A DNA stretch of 64,000 nt from contig NC_035448.2 of NCBI RefSeq assembly GCF_002127325.2, positions 114,663,660 through 114,727,659 on the forward strand. Reading direction: 5' to 3'. Shown piece by piece: positions 1 to 11,900 of this stretch. A program made the translations under genes and the position numbers. This DNA is from Helianthus annuus. Taxonomy: Eukaryota > Streptophyta > Magnoliopsida > Asterales > Asteraceae. The notes below the pieces were generated by a model. It was not told the DNA's origin. It saw only the letters and a program-made list of their open reading frames with translations, and made no database searches. Each line of letters starts with the position of its first letter. The stretch's first letter is position 1.

Positions 1-2
1 GG

Positions 3-350
3 TCCCCCCCATCCCACGAACCCGACCCCGCTATGGCATCCTGGACCCATGAAAAAGAAATTGCTCTCGTCACAAGCGTCGTTGACGCTATGAAGGGGCG
101 GCCACCCGGCCAAACAAAATATTGGGTCGAAGCATTCGGAGCCTACCGACATAACGTCGGTAACGACCGCCACAACCTCAACGCGTGCCAACATAAATGA
201 CGCGAGCTACGGCCCAAGCTCGAGCGTTTCAAGACTTACTACGAAGCCGTTCCCGGTGGCGAGTTAAGCCACGAGGACCGGGTGGCGGTGGCGGACATAG
301 AGTTTCGAGGCAAGGAAAAAAAGGCGTTCGACAAGATCGACTTTTTTTAA
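3..350 (+). pseudogene. PIF/Harbinger-type ORF1-like (SANT/trihelix-like) fragment
   Basis: An open frame enters from the window start and reads to TAA at 348-350, broken by one in-frame TGA near 199. The translation begins with a tryptophan-containing helix (WTHEKEIALV), has a central WVEAFGAY segment and then RELRPKLERFKTYYEAVP. This layout resembles the SANT/Myb-like proteins that accompany plant Harbinger transposases and that plant annotations often mislabel as glutathione S-transferase T3-like. The TGA falls where such proteins usually have a tryptophan or arginine. No transposase is visible. The 5' part lies outside the window. Family assignment is by resemblance only. Confidence 0.4.
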
Positions 351-1934
351 ATTTATTTAACGCTCTAGGTTTGTTATTTTGTAATTTTTAGAAATTATGT
401 AATTTTTAGGATTATGTAATTTTTAAGATTTTAATGAAGTTGTAGGTTTTTTTATATAAATGTTGTGTGCTTTTTTATAAATTTTTTGTATTTTTTTTTT
501 AAATATTCTGCCACGCGGTGCGCCCAACCCAAGTCCAACCCACGCCCCGCCATACCCAGCGGACACGTAACCAGACGGTGGGGGCTCCCTTTACACGTGT
601 CAGCAAATGCCCCGACCCAAACCCAACCCCCGCCCCACCATACCCACGGTCTTACCACTGCAACTACCGAACACCACCCCTGCGATTCACCACCGCTACC
701 ATCAAAACTTTCTCCTTCCCAGTGGAACCCCTCACTTGCAACCAACATCGCCGCCCATCCAAACTTTCTCTTTCACCATTTCTGTGTGCTTCTTTTGTAA
801 TTTCTAATACTCTTTTGCCCCTTTGTGTAAATCCCACTGTTTACCTCTTAAATCTAAAGATTTCTTGGTAAAACATTAAAAAATCTTGGAGGTGTGGAGG
901 TTGTAACAGAATCGTTGGTGGTGACTATCAGAGATAAAGGTGGTGGCTGACGTCAGTGGTGGCGATACAGTGGGAGGCGAAGAGACAACGGGGTGGGGTT
1001 AGGTGAGGAGGTGGTGGTAGTTGACGGCGGTCCAAGGTGGTGGTGCGGTTGTATGGTGGTGATTGGGCTCAGAACGGTTTAACCAGGTGTATTGGGCGGT
1101 TCAACCGGGTGTACCAGACGATTTAACCAGTTCTATCGGACGGAGGTTTGAACCAGTTTTTAAATTTACGAAGACTGAGTTCTTTATTCATGCCTGAAAG
1201 GGAAAACAAACAAGACTGCCAGTCTGCCATAGCGTTATCAAACTATGGTATAAATAGATTGAACACTATAATTTGTCAGTAGAAATGGTGATGCCAACTC
1301 AACAACGTGAATGCACCCTGCAAAAGTTAAAATAAAATTAGATTAGATGCTGTAAAAACACGTAGTTTCATGTCCAACGTTATTAGTCTCGTAGAATGCA
1401 AGCAACCATATATACTTAAGAATGTATACACAAAGCCTAGTACAAATTACAATAAGGCGAAAGGTATGCATGACAAGGAATTTTTCCACTTAAGAATTAA
1501 GATGACACATATATTATAACACCTTTGACAAATCTCACATTTGCTATGGTCAAGAGAGATTTACGGTTTGGAAATTATATCCCACCTCAAATACCACCAA
1601 TATGTTTTGCACGCATTGGTAGGGATGAGAGGAGAATTGCACGCTTAAGTGTGCTTGGGTGGGAGTTGTTCAGGATGGGTACCTAGTTTCACTCCGGTAA
1701 CTAAACAAATTTATGAGACAGGAAGTTTCCGCACTAGTTAAGGCACCCCCCGAGAAATGATTGAGTTTAACATTACCATCAGTCCTTCAATACAAGTCAG
1801 TTTTCACATTAACTAACACTGTTGTGTAGGTGTAGGTGTATATGCATGAGATGCATCATATTTATTGCATTAAGGTGAATATCTACTAGTGCAACACATG
1901 CATTCTTAACATTATACTTGCTACAAAATATTCA
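351..1934. other. Intergenic DNA, downstream of the SurE gene
   Basis: No coding region is supported. 351-520 is very T-rich. 520-870 is a C-rich tract open in three frames because it lacks stops, not because it encodes protein; its phrases (cccaacccacgcccc) recur in the tandem array at 31.0-31.9 kb, so it is probably part of the same Harbinger-like family. 900-1150 is G-rich (ggtggtgg) and unrecognised. About 1250-1934 is ordinary AT-rich sequence that should contain the 3' UTR of the minus-strand SurE gene. Confidence 0.5.
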
Positions 1935-4900
1935 TCACACTGCTGAAGAAGCCACTCCTGGTAACCACTGATTGAAAAATTTATGGCTGTCAGCATCCGC
2001 ATTAGTCAAGGCTTTAAGGGGAGTGACAGTTATCTGAAATAAAAGAAACAATTGGGATATCCGCATTAGTAACGTTGAAACATGGCCTTTAGAAAGTAGG
2101 GAAAAACGAACGCACATATCCTTCCAGAAGGGGACTGAAGTCGGTTCCACCATTTTCCACCTGCCCTCCCTTGAGCTGAAAGGAAGCATGATACTCTTAT
2201 AAACATGTTTTGTGCAGAAAATGAAGCAAAACATTTGAAATACTAGTTAACCACACACTCACCTCCATCTTGAACAAAAGGGGTTCTTGTGAAACGGCTT
2301 TCGCATCAGGGTTCATTGATTCTGAACTCGGATTGATTGACATTGTTTGGGAACCAGAAGAAACTTGCTTCCAACCTGTTTTCATAAGACTGTTTCCTTG
2401 TTTAGTGAGCTTAAAACCCTGATAACACAACACAAAAAACAAAGAGGATAATTAGTCCATTTTTTTATGATGAAATATTTCATTTGCATCTGAATATTTA
2501 TTTTGGCTAGGATTCTGAATTGGAACCAAGTAGTGAATTTTTTTTAACTACACCGTTGGAACCGGCCTTAATTCTTGATTGACCGGTTCTTGTAGTGTTG
2601 TAAACAGATGCAAAGCAAGTCAAAGAGTCATTTTATATCTCACCTTATGGTTCAATATATCTGTGGGTAAATTCACATTGAGAAAACATTCCTTAGGATA
2701 GGTTTTATTCTTGATCTCAACAAAAATGGCACTAATCATAGGTAAGCAAGCCTCAGCAGCCAATGTGAAGTCATTGATATTGCTTGTACCCTCAATCCTG
2801 TCATTAACCCAAGTAAACAATGAAGATCACAGCTTCTTTCATTTATAACCACCACATATTACCTTATATATGTATGCGCATCCAACTGACCATAATCATT
2901 TCTACCTCAAAATCGTTTATTTACCTAAACACTTATTATTAAATCACATACCACTCATATGATATTGCAACCGATGGTATGCCACGAATGAAGGCCTGTC
3001 GAGCACCAGCCACCGTCCCTGAGTAGACACTGCGTTTGAGCAACCTCCAGTTAGAAAAGTAAGACGTAAAGCAACAAGGAAACTAGCAAAGTGGTACTAA
3101 CATGTGAAGACCACAGTTGCTGCCCTTATTTATGCCACTTAATACCTGTAAGTAAAGAGTAGCTGAAACAAGTCAGTAAGTTTGATATGTAACTTGTTGT
3201 TTAATTAAACCAGTTATCTACCAAATCAGGCACTGAAGGAAAGAGCGCCTTGGAGGTTCCCAATGATATGCAGTCAGATGGAGTTCCTGTGTAATATAGT
3301 TACAAAACAACAACCATCAAAACGAATATAAGCAACTGAGCAGATCGTTCATCTATACTTAAGAACTGACCTTGTTGCAATCATAACTGTAATAACACAA
3401 CACTAACTAACATGTTAATGATGAAGAAGACAATATGAAACTGACCGGAAATAGCAAAGGCTGTTGTTCCACTTATTTCAGTCGGCATTGCAGAAACAGC
3501 ACGGCGCACAGTGGTAGAATGACTTGCAGCTGAATTATCCCTGAAAAATACCCAGTAAGGATAAAGGATGGGGAACAAAACTCCAAGTTATGAGGTCATT
3601 TTAGCATACAAATCTTTATTGTGTGTGTGTGTCCTGGTGACCTATTAGTGTTAGTGACTTGTCATCAAGCCATTTTTTGGTTAGATAGACGTAACTAAGT
3701 TAATACTTGTCAACCGTTAAGTGAAACGCTGTGATGGTTCGTCAACTGAAACATCGTTATTCTCAATAAATTATCCGACTGAAACTTTAGAGATCACCGT
3801 CGAAATATTTTAATCCAAAAGTAATATTTACACGATTCACAAGAGATATCCAACCCTCCACGAATTCTAAAACTTACAAACTCATCTAATATTTCACCTC
3901 TTTTCTTCACTAAACTCATCTAAAATTCCAACACACAAACTAAAACCGGCACCAGCAGTTACTACAAATATACATTCATATCATGTGATCGGATTATGTA
4001 CATGACAAAAACCCCGTATGAAGTATACCAGACATGCTAGGAGTGACAAGTGTCACTTCTAGTTCAAGGCGGGATAATTTAATCTTTTCTCAAGTGATCT
4101 AGTTTCCTCCTTGATTTTCAAACGGCTATAATTTTTTCATACGTTAATATTTAAAAAAAAATTACACCGTATTAACAAGCATTTCATTCTCTTTAATTCG
4201 AGCAACCTATTGCTATAGTTTTCTTAAAAAATAAATAGGATACGTGATTACATAATCTGTGTAAATCATTATGTCATTACCCATTCAACACAAATCATTA
4301 CATGATTACATATTCAATATGATTCGGTATAACTGGTATTATAACTATACTTATTACGTGATTACTCATTCGGTAATAAGAACTTTATTGTTTATGCTTT
4401 ATTACGTGATTAAATCTCTAATATACGACATTATATGGTTATTATAGATTGATTGGCTGATGTTTTGTATTATATTTATACTTAGGTACTCCATGAAATA
4501 TTATGTATTACATGTTTTGTTTTTAAGTAATTACGTAATAACTCAGTGGGGTTTCTGTTGGGTTATAGACTTCTCGACACGGGTAAGGGCAGTCGGCCCA
4601 AGTCACGACCCATCGGGCTTCAATACTAATTGTGTAGTCTATATATTGATCTCTTGTACTTGTAATGTTTAACACCCTCAGTAAAGATATCCTAGTTGTC
4701 ACCCGTGGACGTAGGTGTTTAGACCGAACCACATAAATCCTTGTGTTCGTTTATTGCTTTCGGTGTCGTGTTCGTGTGCGCGTTCGATCCTTACAACTGG
4801 TATCAGAGCTTGGTTCGTTACACACTGAAAGCAATCGGGAGAAGAGAGTTGCGATCAAGGGTAGCCGTTGGCAGTTCCGCCGCCGCACCAGTCGTTCGCC

Positions 4901-7900
4901 GTGCTCCGGTCGCCAAAGTCCATCAACGTCGATCAAGAATCAGAGATCGGTTAGTTTTTTTTTTTTTGGGCAGCCGGCCATATAAAAAGAAATATATCGA
5001 TCTAGATCTCGTCGTTTTTTTATTCTATATACGATTGATAGAAACAAGAAAAAAAGGAAAATTCTTTTATTCCCTTTTTTTAAGTGTGCGATAAGGAAAC
5101 AGGGTCTTGCAAAGTGAAAAAAAAAAGAGTTAATGCTTGGTTGGTCTCTGTAGTTTGCAAAAATTGCAGATTTGGTCTTAGTGGTTTACTAATTACACGC
5201 GTGGTACCAAAACTTGTAAAAAATGAACTCGGTTGGTCCCCAGCCCTAACATCAGTTAAATATCTCTGTTAAAACACCTCATATTCCTGGCACATGAGGG
5301 TATTTTAGTCAATTCAGTATGCTCATCTTCTTCACTCAAACCCACCTGCATTCACCATTTAAGAGCCACCCACCACCACCATCATCTCCCTAAACCACCA
5401 CCGTGCATCACCTTAACCAGCCACCATCTCCCCAAATCACCATCTCCGTCACAACTACCGTCTCTCCAAACAACTTCCATAATTGCCATTCGTTTCTTTC
5501 TAAATCCATAATTGACATTAAATAGAAAAGGCAGAACTAAAAATTCAAACTTTTCACGCACATTTCAAACACAAAATTTACAGAAAGCACATAGTTATTT
5601 ACATGTTAATAGCCAAAATCAAATGTTTAATTTCCACTTTAAATTAAACAACCTAACTTAGATCATGAATAACATCTGAAATATTTTTTTTTAAACGGCC
5701 AACAAAATATTATTATTCAACTAGCAAGATGCTAAGCACCAAATTTACAATATATAGGATAATCCACCAAATAACAAAAACCAACTTGTTACATTATTAC
5801 ACTAAAACTCCACCATTCGTTCCAAGACCAATGAGACTAGCCCGAGCGATTTTTAATCCAATGATACGCCATCGATTTCGATTCTTCTACAACCCTCGTA
5901 ATGCTAGGAACCGCCTGACCAAATACGACATCATTCCGCATCCTCCATAGGCACCAGATAACTACCTGAGTAATAGCGTTGTACACCATCTTCTTTTTCT
6001 TGGAGCCAATAACCGACATTCCGGCATCCAGGATATCCTTTAAACTAAATGCAATTATGGGCGGGGCTCTAGTCCACTGCGAAAAGATCGACCAAATCGA
6101 TTGAGAGAACTGGCAGGACACAAACAGGTGATCACTCGTTTCTTCATAGTCTCCACAGAACAAGCACCGGGTATCCGTGATGTCGATACCACGAGCAGCC
6201 AATGCGACCCGGGTCGGTAACCTCTCCGATAACGCCCTCCAAGACACAATCCCAACCTTCTTCGGGATGAATCTATTCCAAAAAAACAGATATTCAGGGA
6301 CCGATCTTGATGCCGAAGCTGTAATGGATTTGATACTTGCTACCGAGAAAACCTCCGACTTATCATACTTCCAGACCCAAGAATCTGACCCATTCCCGCC
6401 ATTAACATCACACAGAAGCAGCGATAATTCCATCAGCTCCTCCTGTTCGCCCACGGTTAATGTCGCCCGACTCCAACACCATGTAAAGATCACCGAGTTG
6501 TCGTCCCATGAAACCCGATCCGATACACGACAGGCCTTTTCCTTCTCGATAGCAAATAATAAATGAAAAGCCATATAAAGGGGCTGTTCACCAATCCAAA
6601 TATCGAGCCAAAATGCTACCTTTGATCCGCAACCCACCCGACAACGAATAGAAGTTGGGAGATTAATACCCACTTGGCTAAGATGCTCTTTAATACCAAC
6701 AATCTGCTTCCAAGGGCCAGCCAATGACATTTTTGCAGGAATTGGAGCCCATGACCTGTTATTATGATGAAAAGCCCATACAATCCTCCTCCATAAACCA
6801 TCCTTGTCCGATTTAAATCTCCACCACCACTTCGATAACATGGCTAAATTAGTGTCCCGGAGAGACCCGAAACCTAAACCACCATACTCCAAAGGGGCAA
6901 TCACCTTCTCCCACGCCATCCAACTCATATGAGAATTTTCCTCCGATCCACCCCAAAAGAAAACCCTTCTCAACCTCTCCAAGATCTCTATGACTTTAAC
7001 CGGAGCTTTATATAATGAGAAAAAATAAGTTGGCAACGAATTCAAAACCGACTTCACCAAAGTTATTCTCCCCCCATATGAAAGATTTTTTGCTTTCCAA
7101 ATCGATAACCGGTTTTTAAACACCTCAATAACCGGCTTCCAGTTGCGAACAAGGTTCATATTTGCGCCTACCAATAAGCCTAGGTGTTTAAAGGGAAACG
7201 AACCCTTTTTACATCCCAAGATATTAGCCATATGATGAGCCTCTTCCTCCTCCACCCCTATTCCGTATATGGAGCATTTAGAAAGGTTGACTTTCAAACC
7301 CGAGACTAAGTGAAAGCACCTCAATATTCTACGCAAATTAAGAGCATTTTCTACGGACCATTCCCCAAGGAACACCACATCATCTGCATAGATAAGATGC
7401 GAAATAGTAGGGCCATTAGATGTACACCGCAAGCCTTCGAAAATTCCGACCGACACGGCCTTTTTCATGATGATGGATAATGCCTCCATGGCTATAACGA
7501 ACAAGAACGGTGATAATGGGTCACCTTGACGCAACCCACGTGTGCACTCGAATTCCATAGTAGGAGATCCATTTACAAGCACTGATGCCCTAGATGAGAC
7601 TAGGGTTGCCATAATCCAACCTCTCCAAAGTTCCGGAAAATTCATTTGAGCCATAACCGAATCTAAATATTTCCAGTTGAGAGAATCATACGCTTTGTTG
7701 ATATCAATTTTAAATATCATACCCGATTTTTTGACCTTCTTCATCCAAGCAATGGCTTCATTAAGAATAAGGGGGTCGTCCGAGATGTTTCTCCCAGCTA
7801 GAAACGCGGACTGTTCTATGAAGACCATCATCTATGTTCATCATCGTAACATTTGTCGCTTCCAAATCTTCATTTGAGACAACATCAATGTCTTTTAGAT

Positions 7901-10900
7901 GTTGAAAATTTTATAAGATCTGTTGAAAATCTTCCAATTCCACATCGAATTCAAGCAACATGTTACCTAATATTACGAATTCAAGCAACAATTTTGCTCC
8001 GGTGAACTCAGATCGGAACAACATCAACGGTTGTCCATTCATCAGTCAATACAGCGACAGTCAGCGATGGCAACCTGGTCATTGCTAGAGCGAGCTTCAA
8101 TGGTTCGTCTGAACCGGCGGTGGTGGTGGTTTTCGACGCCATTTTCACCGTTCCTTTCTCCAGCGCGTGGGTAGTTGTTTGGAGAGACGGTAGTTGTGAC
8201 GGAGATGGTGATTTGGGGAGATGGTGGCTGGTTATGGTGATGAACGGTGGTGGTTTAGGGAGATGATGGTGGTGGTGGGTGGCTCTTAAATGGTGAATGC
8301 AGGGTGGGTTTGAGTGAAGGAGATGAGCATGCTGAATTGACTAAAATACCCTCATGTGCCAGGCACATGGGGTGTTTTAACAGAGATATTTAACTGATGT
8401 TAGGGCTGGGGACCAACCGAGTTCATTTTTAACAAGTTTTGGTACCACGCGTGTAATTAATAAACCACTAGGACCAAGTCTGCAATTTTTGCAAACCACA
8501 TGGACCAACCAAGCATTTAACTCGAAAAAAAAGGTGCTCCCTTGTTTTTTGTTTTGCTGTGGTTGATACTATCAGAGAAAAGACAAAAAAAAAAGAGTAA
8601 TTTTATTGTTTTGTTGTGGTTCTTCGTTGACCAAGAAACAACAGAAAACAATTTAATTCCTTTTTTGTTCATTGAGCCATCCTTTGCAACAAGACATATT
8701 TCTTTTGTTGCTTAATCTCGATTAAAAAGAAACGGAAGCATCAGGTTTGTTTCGGGTGTCGATTGTTTGGCGCATTTACCGGGCAGTTTAGCCGGGTGGT
8801 TTGACTAGTGTGCTGCCGCGTTGATCTAGTTTTTTGGGTTTCGTTGGTATTTAACCTTTTGTTTGAAGATCAAAGAAACGTGAATCGGGTGTTTTTTGCT
8901 TCTGTTTGTTTCAGTGTTGGTTTTCAGTTTATTTTTCGATTTCAATTTCGTTTAGTCGTGTTTGTGTTAAAATGGCTGAAGACGGGAAGGTGCATATCGA
9001 AAAGTTTGACGGGAAGAAGTTTGGTTGGTGGAAGATGCAGGTTGAAACACTACTTTGTCAGAAAGACTTAGATGTATGTTTGAGGACGAAAAACCAGATA
9101 AAACATCACAAGCAGATTGGGATAGGTTGGATAAGAAAGCCAGAGCAGTGATAACGCTTTCTCTATCGGAGAATGTTGCATTCAATATCCAGAAGGAGAC
9201 CTTAGCTAGAGGAATGATGGCAGCAATAACGAACATGTATGAGAAGCCTTCTGCAGCGAACAAGGCTTATCTTATCCGAGAGCTTGTGATTACTAGGATG
9301 AGGGAAGGTGATTTAGTTAGAGCGCACATCAATAACTTAAACTCGATCTTGTCTCGGTTGGTGTCTGTGAACATCAAGTTTGATGATGAGGTTCAAATCC
9401 TATTGTTATTGTCCTCATTACCCGATAGTTGGTCCGGAACCGAAACTGCTGTTTCGAGCTCTTCAGATACGAGTAAGTTCACGTTTGCGAAGATGCGAGA
9501 TCTTATTATGCGCGAAGACGTCAGAAGAAGAAATTCAGGTGAATCACCTGGTGAATTAATGCATGTTGGTAGAGGAAGAAAGAATAACAGAGGTAGTGGC
9601 AGTAAGAACAAAAAGAGGAGTCAATCTAGGGCTCGAAATGATGTAACCTGTTGGAACTGTAAAGAGGTTGGACATTTCAGGAATCAATGTCCAAATGAAA
9701 AGAAAGAAGTTAATGTTGCAGTAGACCATTCAGATAATGAAGCTTTGATTTGTAGTGTGGAGAGCAGTGTGGATTCCTGAGTTATGGATTCGGGTGCTTC
9801 AGTTCACGCTACCCGCAGCAGTGAAGCACTACGGAACCTTAAAATTAGGGATTTTGGTTAGGTACGACTTGCAAATGATGAAGTCTTAGATGTGACAGGC
9901 ATGGGTGATATTGACTTAGTTACTTCAGTTGGATCTACTTGGACTTTGAGAGACGTGAGAGTTATTCCAGGCTTGAAGAAAAGGCTTATTTCAGTCGGGC
10001 AGCTGGATGATCAGGGTCACGAGATTAAGTTCGGTAGTGGACAAGGGAAGGTAATTAAGGGAAATTTAGTAGTTGCACGTGGCAATAAGAGGGGCTCATT
10101 GTATATGGTCAGTGTACCGCCTGAGGGAGAGGCCATCCCAGTTCAGAAGAAGACCAAAATTCAGTTCACAGAATCTCGGGGGAAGAAGAAGGTTTGTTTT
10201 GTAGGAGATAAACCCAGAGTCACAGGTCAGATTCAGGTTGAACGTGCTAGGAAAGGTTCAGAGAAGCCAGTTAAAGGTTTTCGTGGCAGTGGTGTAGTGC
10301 TTCAGTCAGAGCTCCCAGACGACAGTGGGTTAAGAGAACTTGTATTATAGCGGTGAAAGTCTCTCCAGTGAATTACCTGCTTATGATGGAGAGTGTTAGT
10401 TCTCAGGTTTTCTCAGGGTCGGCAGTTCATTTAAGTGGGAGCTGGAAGGGACAGAGAACGAGTCACGAGTAGTGACTGATGAGTTGAAGCTCAGTGGGAG
10501 CTTCAACGAGCCTTCAGGTTAATTGATGAGAAGGCTAGTGGCAACTAGAGATGGAGCATAGAGTAACCGTTGACAGGTTACAGAAGTACAGTGGAGCGTA
10601 GTTGATCGTGTCTTTGAAGCCTCCAAGTGGGAGATTGTTGGGTTGTAGACTTCTCGACACGAGTAAGGGCAGTCGGCCCAAGTCACGGCCCATCGGGCTT
10701 CAACCCTAATTGTGTAGTCTATATATTGATCTCTTGTACTTGTAATGTTTAACACCCTCAATAAAGATATCCTAGGTGTCACCCGTGGACGTAGACCGAA
10801 CCACGTAAATCCTTGTGTTCGTTTATTGCTTTCGGTGTCGTGTCCGTGTGTGCATTCGATCCTAACAGTTTCATATCATCATCATCATACTCAGTAAATC

Positions 10901-11900
10901 CCAGCAATAGCAAAGCTAAGGTAGGGTCTAAGGAGGGTAAGACGTAGACAGCCTTACATCTACCCCGTAGGAATAGAGATGCTGCTTCGAGTGAGACCCC
11001 TGACTCGATAGTAGTTTTGCATCAAGCCTTGGACATAAGGCACGTAACACTTAGCAATCGGCACAAAGGCCGACTACTGCATGTAACCCCTTGTCTTTCG
11101 GCTATCAACGCCACCACAAGATGGATGATTAACCGTCTGCCGCTTTTAACATTATTTTCACAAAAATAGTAAAATAACGTTAAAATTAATGCAATTTCAA
11201 CCCCCCCCCCCCTCGAGGGCACACACGTATATACATTATATGCGCACACCTCAACCGAGGTCTAAATACATAGTCTAACTATTGTTACGTAATCACTTAG
11301 TAGAGTCTCAGATAAAACACAATAATGAAATCACGTAATGAGAATTCAAAATCACGTAGTCACATAATGAATATTCAAAATCACGTAATCACGTAACGGG
11401 TATTCAAAATCCTTTTTTTTTTTTGAGAAAAACTGTAGCAATTGTCTGCTCAAATAAAAAAGAATGAGATGCTTGTTAATATATTTGCTTAAAAAATTCA
11501 CTTGATAAAAAAAACCTATAATACCCTTTATATTTGTTTTTTAGTTGCTTGAACGTTATAATTACTTAAATGCCAATGTTTTAATTTTAGACGTTGATCA
11601 ATTGAAATCAACGGATCTGGTTCTTCCGTATACTTGGTGCGATTTGTTTATATCGTATGAAACCACTCTCTCCATATCATATCATATCATATCATACACT
11701 TGTTTTTGTTTTGTATAAAATTCAACTAACAAGATGAAACAATCACAATCAAGGGGAAGAAGAACGTACGAATCAGGCGCACAGACACAAACACGATACA
11801 GACGGGTAGAAACTAGGATTCGAACTAGCGCTTGCAGTCCGGGAGCATAAATTCCGTCGTCATTTGTAACCATAATCGTCGGCCGGTTAGTACCGTCCAT
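1935..11900 (-). CDS. SurE-like 5'/3'-nucleotidase, nine exons, giant first intron
   Basis: SurE-family metal-dependent phosphatases remove phosphate from nucleoside monophosphates. Exons on the minus strand: 11900-11770, 3540-3446, 3286-3222, 3145-3102, 3029-2952, 2797-2644, 2418-2263, 2175-2116 and 2033-1935. All junctions are GT-AG, phases agree throughout, and the sum is 882 nt (293 aa), normal for plant SurE homologues. Family motifs seen: TNDDGI with the acidic metal ligands (residues ~12-17), GTPSDC (~75-80), [11 protein letters not shown] (~98-108), YSGTVAGAR (~114-122) and the closing [12 protein letters not shown]. The sequence resembles the Arabidopsis At4g14930-type protein from memory. 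No signal peptide is evident. ATG at 11900 is the first in frame; codons upstream have no ATG. Intron 1 (3541-11769) is 8,229 bp and full of transposons, the rest are short. No inactivating lesion is visible. Whether the long intron splices well is unknown. Confidence 0.9.
4556..4795 (+). repeat. Copia 5' LTR
   Basis: 240 bp from TGTTGGG to TTACA. It differs from the 3' LTR by several substitutions and by an 8-bp insertion (gtgtttag near 4712), so the insertion is not recent. It contains the short promoter-like string tctatatattg. Confidence 0.9.
5837..7831 (-). pseudogene. LINE (L1-type) reverse transcriptase fragment
   Basis: A 664-codon uninterrupted frame encodes the C-terminal part of a plant non-LTR retrotransposon ORF2. 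It starts inside the reverse transcriptase domain ([12 protein letters not shown]), continues through the [22 protein letters not shown] and YADDVVF catalytic motifs, the FKHLG and YGGRITL region, and ends with a zinc-binding zf-RVT domain (CLFC...SDHLFVSC). The endonuclease and first RT blocks are missing. The true frame has no natural start, as the element is 5' truncated near 7835. A T-run near 5684 on the plus strand is the poly(A) tail. The long stop-free frame suggests it is fairly young. It is enclosed by the Mutator-like TIRs. Confidence 0.88.
8008..8142 (-). CDS. Short ORF of unknown origin inside the Mutator-like element
   Basis: A 44-codon frame starts ATG at 8142 just inside the right TIR and ends TGA at 8008. 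It begins [10 protein letters not shown] and contains [17 protein letters not shown]. The codon pattern (GCG TCG AAA ACC ACC) looks like a plant N-terminal exon, so it may be a captured host gene fragment as in Pack-MULEs, or simply subterminal element sequence. I do not recognise the protein. Function unknown. Confidence 0.25.
   Translation of the reverse strand: MASKTTTTAGSDEPLKLALAMTRLPSLTVAVLTDEWTTVDVVPI
8972..9780 (+). pseudogene. Copia gag, frameshifted
   Basis: ATG at 8972 opens a typical plant Copia gag ([18 protein letters not shown]). A one-base deletion near 9080 shifts the frame; the remainder continues at 9081-9780 with the retrotransposon gag domain and a CCHC zinc knuckle ([15 protein letters not shown]) at about 9649-9690. 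TGA at 9778-9780 stands where the family continues into protease, consistent with a TGG-to-TGA change. Gag would package the element RNA. Pseudogenic. Confidence 0.8.
9781..10350 (+). pseudogene. Copia protease remnant and fused tail
   Basis: It begins with the aspartic protease motif [10 protein letters not shown] and includes a TAG at 9859-9861 (again where tryptophan is expected), then [21 protein letters not shown] and GSLYMV, the usual segment before integrase. After about residue 150 of the open part the sequence is lysine- and glycine-rich and stops at TAA 10348-10350 with no integrase or reverse transcriptase. A large internal deletion explains it. Confidence 0.7.
10636..10867 (+). 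repeat. Copia 3' LTR
   Basis: 232 bp, collinear with 4556-4795 and lacking its 8-bp insertion. It is followed directly by the GTTTC target duplication. Confidence 0.9.
10873..11130 (-). repeat. SINE-like dispersed repeat
   Basis: It contains a phrase widespread in plant introns (agggtaagacgtagacagcc then ctaccccgtaggaatagag) and, on the minus strand, ends with a gatgatgatgat tail directly at the Copia target site. This tail and the compact size suggest a tRNA-derived SINE into which the Copia element inserted. Pol III boxes could not be assigned with confidence. Confidence 0.4.

Larger units (their letters stand above)
5127..8523. mobile_element. Mutator-like element with ~350-bp TIRs
   Basis: The ends are long inverted repeats: 5127-5477 and 8175-8523 match at well over 90% by eye, both starting (read inward) GAGTTAA(A)TGCTTGGTTGG. 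The right flank GAAAAAAAA (8524-8532) and left flank AAAAAAAAA agree with a 9-bp target duplication inside an A-run. The same GAGTTAAATG terminus occurs in the MITE at 37385. The core holds a 5'-truncated LINE (minus) and a short unidentified ORF at 8008-8142. No MURA-type transposase is present, so it is non-autonomous. It is inserted in the Copia leader. Confidence 0.75.
4556..10867 (+). mobile_element. Ty1/Copia LTR element, gag-only, non-autonomous
   Basis: It is bounded by LTRs 4556-4795 and 10636-10867, both starting TGTTGGGTT and ending in CA. Flanking GTTTC at 4551-4555 and 10868-10872 is a perfect 5-bp target duplication. A primer binding site matching initiator tRNA-Met (TGGTATCAGAGC) is at 4798-4809, and a purine tract precedes the 3' LTR (aagtgggaga). 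Inside are a damaged gag and a protease remnant; integrase, reverse transcriptase and RNase H are absent, so it needed enzymes from another element. A Mutator-like element (5127-8523) sits in its leader. It lies in SurE intron 1, antisense to the gene. Confidence 0.92.
4172..11480. repeat. Inverted-repeat arms flanking the intron-1 insertions
   Basis: The left arm (about 4172-4420) and right arm (about 11260-11480) are inverted relatives. Both contain the segment ttaacaagcatttcattct (right arm on the minus strand, one mismatch), an attgct-cagttttct stretch, and then repeated cacgtaat/attacgtg phrases. They look like the two halves of an old foldback or MITE-like element later split by the SINE-like repeat and the Copia element. 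Exact termini and a target duplication were not found. The block lies wholly in SurE intron 1. Confidence 0.5.

Noticed and set aside
518..871. Three overlapping proline/threonine-rich plus-strand ORFs and one minus-strand ORF
   Set aside because: C-rich repeat DNA lacking stops; no domain, no start context, and the phrases recur in a non-coding tandem array.
4741..5094. ORF of 117 codons rich in arginine
   Set aside because: It spans the end of the Copia LTR, primer site and leader, so it is not a gene.
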